Assembly: GCA_022508635.1 (NCBI GenBank)
Contig: JAFLUV010000003.1
Span: 1-28,765 of the forward strand
Length of the DNA stretch: 28,765 nucleotides
DNA from: Prevotellaceae bacterium
GTDB taxonomy: Bacteria > Bacteroidota > Bacteroidia > Bacteroidales > Bacteroidaceae
Direction: 5' to 3'
The notes under the pieces are model-generated. The model was not told the DNA's origin and made no database searches. It saw only the letters and a list, made by a program, of their open reading frames with translations. Below are positions 23,644 through 28,765 of this stretch, in pieces. The stretch's first letter is position 1. Each line of letters starts with the position of its first letter. The translations under genes were made by a program, and so were the position numbers.

Positions 23644-23651
23644 CAAATGTA
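23644..23651 (-). promoter_or_regulatory. Possible -7 element for the sugar transferase gene
   Basis: On the minus strand 23651-23644 reads TACATTTG, matching TAnnTTTG, but no TTTG is found 19-21 nt upstream (the nearest is 12 nt away). It supports the start at 23599 over 23632, which would leave a leader of only a few nt. Confidence 0.4.
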
Positions 23652-23724
23652 CGGCTTTTTATTCAAAAACAGATTGCTTTTGCCAAGAAAAGTCGAAGAA
23701 AAGCATTTTTTTTGCTTAAATCCT

Positions 23725-23754
23725 TTTGTCTTTTATAATATATCGGTAACTTTG
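23725..23754 (+). promoter_or_regulatory. Promoter of the tyrosine autokinase gene
   Basis: TTTG (23725-23728), 18 nt, then TAACTTTG (23747-23754) fit the Bacteroidota promoter with a spacer one nt short of the usual range. The expected start is near 23761, giving a leader of about 70 nt that contains the inverted repeat at 23770-23787. Confidence 0.7.
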
Positions 23755-23769
23755 CATGCGAAAATGGTG

Positions 23770-23787
23770 TACTATATTATTATAGTA
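23770..23787 (+). repeat. Inverted repeat in the autokinase leader
   Basis: TACTATA (23770-23776) pairs with TATAGTA (23781-23787) around TTAT. It lies about 10 nt after the predicted transcription start and 43 nt before the ATG at 23830, so it could be an RNA hairpin or a protein-binding site. Confidence 0.5.
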
Positions 23788-23829
23788 TAGCAAAGGTAAT
23801 AACAAATTGATAGAACAACAATAATTATA

Positions 23830-26283
23830 ATGGCGGATTACGTTACGAACGAAGATTTGCAGAGAGAAGAAGAGTCTAATATCTTTAGTCTGGCTAATTT
23901 GTGGACTATTGTCGTACTTAATTGGCAGTGGATTTTGTTGTCCACTTTTATTGCCTTGGGTTTAGCTTTTATTTACTTACGCTATGCAAGCCCGGTCTAT
24001 AATTCTGCCATGAAGGTATTGGTTAAGGACAACAAAGGTAATAATCGTTCAATGGGTGGACTGATGGAATTGGAGAGTATGGGTATTATCTCCAATACTC
24101 AGGGCTTTGATAATGAACTGGAACTCCTGAACAGTACCAATGTCAATGGTCGCGTGGTGGAGAAGCTGAAGCTATATGTCAGCTATGCCATTGAGGGAAG
24201 TATCCGTAAGCATGAGTTATATAAGAACAATCCTGTCATCGTGGATATGCCGCAGCACCAGCTTTCTGTGTTGCAGGCACCTATCATGCTTGAGATGGAA
24301 AAGGAGGGCGAGGGCCTTAAAATCAAGGGTAAGGTAGTTTTACCGGAACGGAAAGAGCCTGTCATTTTTGAGCGAGAGGTCAAAAAGTTGCCTGGCACCA
24401 TCAATACGCCGATGGGTACCATTATTTTCCAGCACAATCCTGGTATTAAGTGGGACGGCGAGACACTTTATGCATTTGTCATGCCTGTTGATTTCGCCGC
24501 ACGCTTCTATATGAAGAAATTCACGGCAACGGCTACAAGCAAGACAACCACCGTAGCGAATATCATTTTTACGGATACGCAAGTGGAGCGCTCGCTTGAT
24601 TATCTCAATGAGCTCATTATCTGCTACAACGAGGATGCTAATGAGGACAAGAATGAGGTTGCCGTGAAGACCGAGGAATTTATCAAGGAACGTCTGGATT
24701 TCATTCGTAATGAGTTGGATATCACGGAGGGTGAGCTGGAACAATATAAGAAGAGTAACGATCTCGTCAATTTGGCTAACAATGCGAATGTCGCTTTGGC
24801 CAGTACGACGGAATACCAAAAGATGCAGGTGGAGTTCGAGACACAGCTCAACCTCATCAATGCATTGGTCAACTATGTGAACAACCCTGCTAACGTCATG
24901 AAGGTCATTCCGGCCAACCTCGGTCTGGATAATGTCAAGTTGAATGATGTTATAGGCAAGTACAACGAACTTGTGCAGCAGCGCAACCGTTTGCTCAAGT
25001 CTTCCAGCGAGGACAACCCTTATGTGCAGCGCCTCACGGGTCAGATCGAGGAAATGTGGCCCTCTATCAGGGTGAGCCTGGAGGCCGTTCGCAGTGATGT
25101 AATGGCGCAGAAGGCCAGTGCCGACAGCCAGTATAGCAAGTACAGCAACCGTATCAGCCATACGCCTACCCAAGAACGCGCGCTGACGAATATGAGCCGT
25201 CAGCAGGAAATCAAGGCCAACTTGTACCTCCTGCTTTTGCAGAAGCGCGAGGAGAACTATATCTCGCTTGCCAGTACTGCTGCTAAGGCTCGTATCATTG
25301 ATTCGCCGCAGCTCATAAGGAAAGTAGCTCCTAAGACAAGTCTCATTTTGTTTGTCGCCCTGATTTTTGGCATGCTTCTTCCCGTTGGTATTGTACTTTT
25401 GTTGGATCTGTTGCGCTTCCGTATCGGAGGGCGCGAGGATGTTGAAAAGTTGACGAAGTTGAACATCCTTGCAGACATTCCTTTGGCAGCCAAGGGTGTG
25501 GATGGCGAAAAGACACTTGTCGTGCGCGAGAATACGAATGACTCTATGGAAGAGGCTTTCCGTGGTCTGCGTACCAATCTCCGCTTCGTCTTGCAGTCTG
25601 GAGAGAAGGTTATCCTCTGTACCAGCTGTCTCCCGAGTGAAGGAAAGTCTTTCGTTTCCACGAATCTGGCCATGTCGTTGGCTTTGATGGGTAAGAAAGT
25701 GGTGATTATTGGATTGGATATCCGTAAGCCTCGTTTGGTCAAGCTTTTTGGACTGCCTCCTGCCAAGAAAGGTATTACGACGTTCCTCTCTGGTGACAGC
25801 AGGTCATTTGATGTGCTGGACGAGCAAATAGAGCACGGCGTTGTCAACAAGAACCTTGATGTGTTGCCTGCCGGTGTCATTCCGCCTAATCCGTCCGAGC
25901 TCTTGTCGCGCGAGCAGCTTGATTGTGCAATAGACTTGCTCAAGGAGCACTATGATTATATCATACTTGATACGCCGCCTATTGCCTTGGTCAGCGATAC
26001 GCTTTCTATCGGTCGTGTTGCCAATACGAGTCTTCTTGTTTGTCGTGCCGACTACAGCCCGCGTTCTAACTTTGAGATCATCAATTCCCTCCATGCTGAA
26101 GGCAAGCTGCCCAAAATTAACCTGGTGCTCAACGGTGTGGATATGAAGAAGAAGAAATATGGCTATTATTACGGCTATGGCAAGTACGGCAAGTATGGTC
26201 GTTATGGAAAAGCCGGCTACGGAAGCTATGGCGTTTATGGACACTACGGCGATCCTGCCAGTCAGGAGCATACAGAGAAATAA
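23830..26283 (+). CDS. Wzc-type polysaccharide biosynthesis tyrosine autokinase
   Basis: The 817-residue inner-membrane co-polymerase/kinase controls export and length of capsule or exopolysaccharide. A first membrane helix lies at about 31-50, a Wzz-type periplasmic region with long coiled coils follows to about 500, and a second membrane helix is at about 505-528. The cytosolic BY-kinase has Walker A CLPSEGKS (about 600-607), Walker A' VVIIGLDIRKP (about 624-634) and Walker B YIILDTPP (about 710-717). The C-terminus (about 772-806) is a run of YG units with 12 tyrosines, the expected autophosphorylation cluster but unusually regular. The start at 23830 agrees with the promoter at 23725-23754. 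No cognate phosphatase or Wza exporter is in the window. It is divergent from the sugar transferase homologue. Confidence 0.95.
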   Translation: MADYVTNEDLQREEESNIFSLANLWTIVVLNWQWILLSTFIALGLAFIYLRYASPVYNSAMKVLVKDNKGNNRSMGGLMELESMGIISNTQGFDNELELLNSTNVNGRVVEKLKLYVSYAIEGSIRKHELYKNNPVIVDMPQHQLSVLQAPIMLEMEKEGEGLKIKGKVVLPERKEPVIFEREVKKLPGTINTPMGTIIFQHNPGIKWDGETLYAFVMPVDFAARFYMKKFTATATSKTTTVANIIFTDTQVERSLDYLNELIICYNEDANEDKNEVAVKTEEFIKERLDFIRNELDITEGELEQYKKSNDLVNLANNANVALASTTEYQKMQVEFETQLNLINALVNYVNNPANVMKVIPANLGLDNVKLNDVIGKYNELVQQRNRLLKSSSEDNPYVQRLTGQIEEMWPSIRVSLEAVRSDVMAQKASADSQYSKYSNRISHTPTQERALTNMSRQQEIKANLYLLLLQKREENYISLASTAAKARIIDSPQLIRKVAPKTSLILFVALIFGMLLPVGIVLLLDLLRFRIGGREDVEKLTKLNILADIPLAAKGVDGEKTLVVRENTNDSMEEAFRGLRTNLRFVLQSGEKVILCTSCLPSEGKSFVSTNLAMSLALMGKKVVIIGLDIRKPRLVKLFGLPPAKKGITTFLSGDSRSFDVLDEQIEHGVVNKNLDVLPAGVIPPNPSELLSREQLDCAIDLLKEHYDYIILDTPPIALVSDTLSIGRVANTSLLVCRADYSPRSNFEIINSLHAEGKLPKINLVLNGVDMKKKKYGYYYGYGKYGKYGRYGKAGYGSYGVYGHYGDPASQEHTEK

Positions 26284-26293
26284 CCGCCGCTAA

Positions 26294-26310
26294 GGGGAGT
26301 TGGACTCCCT
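26294..26310. terminator. Hairpin between convergent autokinase and thiD genes
   Basis: GGGAGT (26295-26300) pairs with ACTCCC (26304-26309) around TGG, with a possible extra G-U pair. It sits 10 nt after the autokinase stop and overlaps the thiD stop codon (26309-26311). The following T-tract is poor, so termination is only possible. Confidence 0.4.
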
Positions 26311-27076
26311 ATTTGGCTATGCTGATATAATAGCGCGGGCCTGCCAGGAAATAACCCATATAGGCCTCGGCACGTGTGACGGCGGTCGCAAGGCTTTCTC
26401 CCGTTGCCAGATGTGTGGCGATGGCGCTTGCCAGTGTGTCGCCCGTACCGTTGCGGTCGTCAAGTTCAAGTTTCTTTTTACGGTGTGGCGTGAGCGTCTT
26501 TGTTGTATAGTCATAAAGATAATCCACCAGACAGGAGCCCTCGTCGACACTCTTCACCAGTACGCTGCATCCCCATTGGCTGAGTTTTTGCAAGTCCTTT
26601 TCCGGATTGTCGATAGAGTGTCCCAGCAGGAACTCGGCTTCACGGACGTTGGGAGTAATGAGAGTGGCGAGGGGGAAAAGTTCCTCCTTGTAAGCATTGA
26701 TAGCGGCATCGCTTACCAGCTGTTCGCCGGCAAAGTTTACTATAACGGGGTCAATGAGTATGGGTTGTCTGTTGTGTCGGCGTAGCACATTTGCTACGGC
26801 GTGGATAATTTCTTCCGTGGGCAGTATGCCTGTCTTGATGCAGTCGGCACCGACGGTACTCAGGAAGGACTCTGCCTGCGAGACAATCAGTTCCACCGGC
26901 AGGTGATGAATGCCCTTGATGTGGTTCACGTCTTCGTCCACGATGCATGTCAGTGCAGCGGCTGCCCAGCCTCCGCAACGCGTGATGGCCTTGATGTCAG
27001 CCTGTATGCCTGCACTTCCCAGCGGTTCGCTGCCTGCGATGAGGAATACTTTGCCTGTTTGTGTTTTTTTCTCCAT
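26309..27076 (-). CDS. thiD: ThiD-like hydroxymethylpyrimidine/phosphomethylpyrimidine (or pyridoxal) kinase
   Basis: The product is 255 residues from 27076. A Met at 27115 is upstream of the promoter element and is rejected. It is a ribokinase-fold vitamin kinase: GSEPLGSAGIQADIKA (15-30) corresponds to the ThiD motif GSDSSGGAGIQADLK, with IKTGIL (80-85), LIDPVIV and LITPNVREAEFLLG following. The anion-hole motif is NGTGDTLASAI, with Asp213 where ThiD usually has Cys (GTGC); Asp is the residue of ribokinases and many pyridoxal kinases. The substrate could thus be HMP/HMP-P or pyridoxal/pyridoxine. No TPP riboswitch is apparent. It is monocistronic, convergent with the autokinase and divergent from the fasciclin gene. 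Confidence 0.85.
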   Translation of the reverse strand: MEKKTQTGKVFLIAGSEPLGSAGIQADIKAITRCGGWAAAALTCIVDEDVNHIKGIHHLPVELIVSQAESFLSTVGADCIKTGILPTEEIIHAVANVLRRHNRQPILIDPVIVNFAGEQLVSDAAINAYKEELFPLATLITPNVREAEFLLGHSIDNPEKDLQKLSQWGCSVLVKSVDEGSCLVDYLYDYTTKTLTPHRKKKLELDDRNGTGDTLASAIATHLATGESLATAVTRAEAYMGYFLAGPRYYISIAK

Positions 27077-27084
27077 ATTGGGTA

Positions 27085-27116
27085 CAAAGTTACGTCGTTT
27101 AAGTGGAAGTATCAAA
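27085..27116 (-). promoter_or_regulatory. Promoter of the thiD-like gene, abutting the start codon
   Basis: On the minus strand TTTG (27116-27113), 20 nt, then TAACTTTG (27092-27085) match the consensus exactly. Only 8 nt separate the -7 element from the ATG at 27076, so the mRNA would have almost no leader. Confidence 0.8.
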
Positions 27117-27159
27117 AATAATGCTTAATTTCTCTCTAATGTTTAACCATTATGGTCAT

Positions 27160-27217
27160 TTCACTCAAGTTATTTGTTCAAACAGCTTAGGTTTTTTTGT
27201 TGAATAGCTCGAGTGAA
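27160..27217. repeat. 15-bp imperfect inverted repeat with 28-nt loop
   Basis: TTCACTCAAGTTATT (27160-27174) pairs with AATAGCTCGAGTGAA (27203-27217) in 15 positions with one A-C mismatch and one G-U pair. It lies upstream of both divergent promoters. No T-tract follows the stem; the T-run is in the loop. Confidence 0.7.
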
Positions 27218-27445
27218 GCGGCAGGCATTTTTATAAGACAGATTGGAGATCAGCCGTTCGATGCTTGCTCTGAACAGCAATAGGACATCTCTCTGTGAGG
27301 AAGGACAAGGCATGCTTTGGTGTTACCCTTTGTGTTTTGTGAGAGGAATGCATATTTTTCATTCCTTCAGATAATGTTCTTTGACCAAAATTAACCTTAG
27401 TTTTGTTAAAAAAAGCTAAAATCCCGCTTTTGCTCTCAACATTTA

Positions 27446-27475
27446 TTGAGATTCGTCTAAAAAAATGTAATTTTG
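27446..27475 (+). promoter_or_regulatory. Promoter of the fasciclin lipoprotein gene
   Basis: TTG at 27446-27448, 19 nt, then TAATTTTG at 27468-27475 match the consensus. The expected start is near 27482, leaving a leader of about 68 nt that is very A-rich, as is common in Bacteroidota. Confidence 0.75.
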
Positions 27476-27549
27476 CTCTGCTGATTGCGTGTAATGACCA
27501 AAAAGGCATTAAAAAACTTTAAGAAAACAATAAAAACTAAAATAAAACA

Positions 27550-28765
27550 ATGCGTATGACAAACCTTTTAAGCAAATGGAGCCGGCATTCCTCACGAATG
27601 GTGTGCCTGCTGGCAGCTTGCGGGGTGATGTATGCTTGTACGGATGAGTTCATTCTGGATGATGAAAAACCCAGTTGGCTCAGTTCGAGCATATATCAAA
27701 GCCTGGAGCAGAAGGGCAATTTCAGAACCTATCTGAAGTTGTTGGCCGACAAGGATGTAAATCCCGAGAACATGCGTCCGCTGACCGATGTGCTCAATCG
27801 TACTGGTTCGAAGACAGTGTTCGTGGCAAACGACTCTGCGTGGGATGCATTCTTCGCCTATAACGCCACGCTGCCCGAGAGCAATCCTTGGCACAATGCC
27901 ACAAGCTACGAGAACATGAGTCCGTCACAGAAGAAGTTGTTGATTCACACCAGTATGCTCAACAATGCCATTGTGATGGAGAACCTGGCAAGCAGTGAGT
28001 CGAGTGGAACCACGTCTCCCACCAGAGGTGAGTACATGCGTCGCTACACCGACGTCATTGTTACCGACTCCATCACTTTCTTGCCTTCTGATCAGCTTCC
28101 TTTCAGCTATTCCGTTACGGACAAGGACTATTGGGAGCGTTTCCGCGAGGAGAAGGGAGGACGTGGTCTTTATCTGGCAACTGACTCCACCGTCCCCATG
28201 ATGCTCCATTTCACGTCAGAGCACATGGCGAGGAATGTCATCACGGACGAGGACTTTGCCATCTTCATGAACCAGCCTCGCAACCCGAGCGATGTGCACA
28301 TCTATAGTGCACTTCTCAAAGAGAAGGACGGCGTCTGTGAGAATGGTTATATCAATGTTACGGATAAGCCGATTTGTCCTGTTACGAATATGGCGGAGGT
28401 CATTCGTACCAATGGCAAGACCAACATCTTCAGTCACATCCTTGATCGTTTCAGCGCTCCTTTCTATAGTGCACGCATTTCGGAAGCTTATGCGATTCTC
28501 CATGACGACTTTGAATATCCCAGGGATTCAATCTTTACCAAACGCTATTTCTCTTATAATAACTATTCGGTGAAGGGCCATTATGTAACAAAGCTTGATG
28601 CCAACGGCAAGGCCGAAAGGTTTGAGCCCGGTCCCTACGGAACTTATAGAACCTACAACCCGTACAAGGACGAAAACACAGCCGATATCGCACCCGGCCT
28701 GCTGTTCGACCCGGGATGGAACGGGTACTACGACGAGGTGGATGCCCGTGCAGACATGGCTGCAA
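27550..28765 (+). CDS. Fasciclin-domain lipoprotein (3' end beyond window)
   Basis: The reading frame is open from the ATG at 27550 to the window end, 405 codons. The N-terminus MRMTNLLSKWSRHSSRMVCL has a basic n-region and hydrophobic core, ending in VMYACTDEF with a lipoprotein-type Cys, followed by acidic residues as in Bacteroidota surface lipoproteins. The sequence FRTYLKLLAD to GSKTVFVANDSAWDAFF is a fasciclin (FAS1) domain beginning. A second repeat is probable further on (FYSARISEAYAILHDDF). In Bacteroidota, fasciclin lipoproteins often precede SusC/SusD-type outer-membrane transporter genes, so such genes may follow; that is inference. It has its own promoter at 27446-27475. Confidence 0.88.
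   Translation, partial: MRMTNLLSKWSRHSSRMVCLLAACGVMYACTDEFILDDEKPSWLSSSIYQSLEQKGNFRTYLKLLADKDVNPENMRPLTDVLNRTGSKTVFVANDSAWDAFFAYNATLPESNPWHNATSYENMSPSQKKLLIHTSMLNNAIVMENLASSESSGTTSPTRGEYMRRYTDVIVTDSITFLPSDQLPFSYSVTDKDYWERFREEKGGRGLYLATDSTVPMMLHFTSEHMARNVITDEDFAIFMNQPRNPSDVHIYSALLKEKDGVCENGYINVTDKPICPVTNMAEVIRTNGKTNIFSHILDRFSAPFYSARISEAYAILHDDFEYPRDSIFTKRYFSYNNYSVKGHYVTKLDANGKAERFEPGPYGTYRTYNPYKDENTADIAPGLLFDPGWNGYYDEVDARADMAA

Larger units (their letters stand above)
27117..27549. other. Intergenic region between divergent thiD and fasciclin genes
   Basis: I see no convincing gene here. It contains a near-palindrome ACCATTATGGT (27146-27156), the long inverted repeat at 27160-27217, a small stem-loop with AGGAATG (27344-27350) pairing with CATTCCT (27360-27366), the promoter at 27446-27475 and an A-rich leader to 27549. 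A 92-codon ORF on the minus strand (27509-27231) overlaps the promoter, has no family resemblance, and ends in a TADLQSVL-like stretch seen in spurious ORFs. Confidence 0.6.

Noticed and set aside
24340..25173. 277-codon ORF on the minus strand
   Set aside because: It lies wholly inside the tyrosine autokinase gene on the opposite strand and shows no family features.
27231..27509. 92-codon ORF on the minus strand
   Set aside because: It covers the fasciclin promoter, has unusual composition and no signal or motif; its TADLQSVL end resembles repeat-derived spurious ORFs in Bacteroidales.
26281..27550. TPP riboswitch near the thiD-like gene
   Set aside because: The promoter abuts the start codon, leaving no leader for a riboswitch, and no conserved THI-box sequence is visible.

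Overview
The window looks like a chromosomal segment of a Bacteroidales bacterium, most likely Prevotellaceae or Bacteroidaceae. The basis is: (i) repeated Bacteroidota-type promoters (TTTG or TTG, 19-21 nt, TAnnTTTG) in front of genes, with weak Shine-Dalgarno signals; (ii) the gene set, including a long PurC, ZapA next to RNase Y, a carboxynorspermidine synthase-like enzyme, a HEAT-DUF1080 protein and a fasciclin lipoprotein; (iii) a secreted protein with the familiar 'DLQGRKV..LPKGIYI' tail. Genus assignment is inference. I see no tRNA, rRNA, CRISPR array, transposase or integrase.

Layout. 1-1202: a 22-bp tandem repeat and a secreted protein of unknown function. 1375-5306 (minus): a Tat-exported Gfo/Idh/MocA oxidoreductase and a HEAT-DUF1080 protein in one operon, plausibly a 3-keto-glycoside cleavage pair. 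5347-6698: an RsmF-like rRNA methyltransferase. 6835-10274 (plus): manC-gmd-fcl, which turns mannose-1-phosphate into GDP-L-fucose. 10290-13827 (minus): phoH-purC-ubiE-aroE, a housekeeping run. 13882-17860 (plus): a DUF5715/M15-like secreted protein, a small secreted RGG/GGF-tailed protein, a carboxynorspermidine synthase-like dehydrogenase and recA. 17892-19132: a solitary D12-class DNA adenine methyltransferase between a long inverted repeat and a strong hairpin terminator. 19209-21552 (minus): coiled-coil protein, zapA and rny. 21558-22181: an unknown conserved-looking protein. 22247-26310: a polyprenyl-phosphate sugar transferase homologue and, divergently, a Wzc-type tyrosine autokinase with a tyrosine/glycine-rich tail. 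26309-27116 (minus): a ThiD-like kinase. 27446-end (plus): the start of a fasciclin-domain lipoprotein that runs off the window.

Most of the window is core metabolism, cell division and RNA decay. The points most worth a second look are: the sugar transferase, whose catalytic Asp-Glu dyad reads Glu-Met; the orphan adenine methyltransferase, whose first possible start codon lies in a 19-bp hairpin; the oxidoreductase/DUF1080 pair; a promoter whose -33 element lies in the loop of the preceding terminator; and an unexplained inverted repeat between two divergent promoters near 27.2 kb. I found nothing I can defend as a wholly new multi-gene system.
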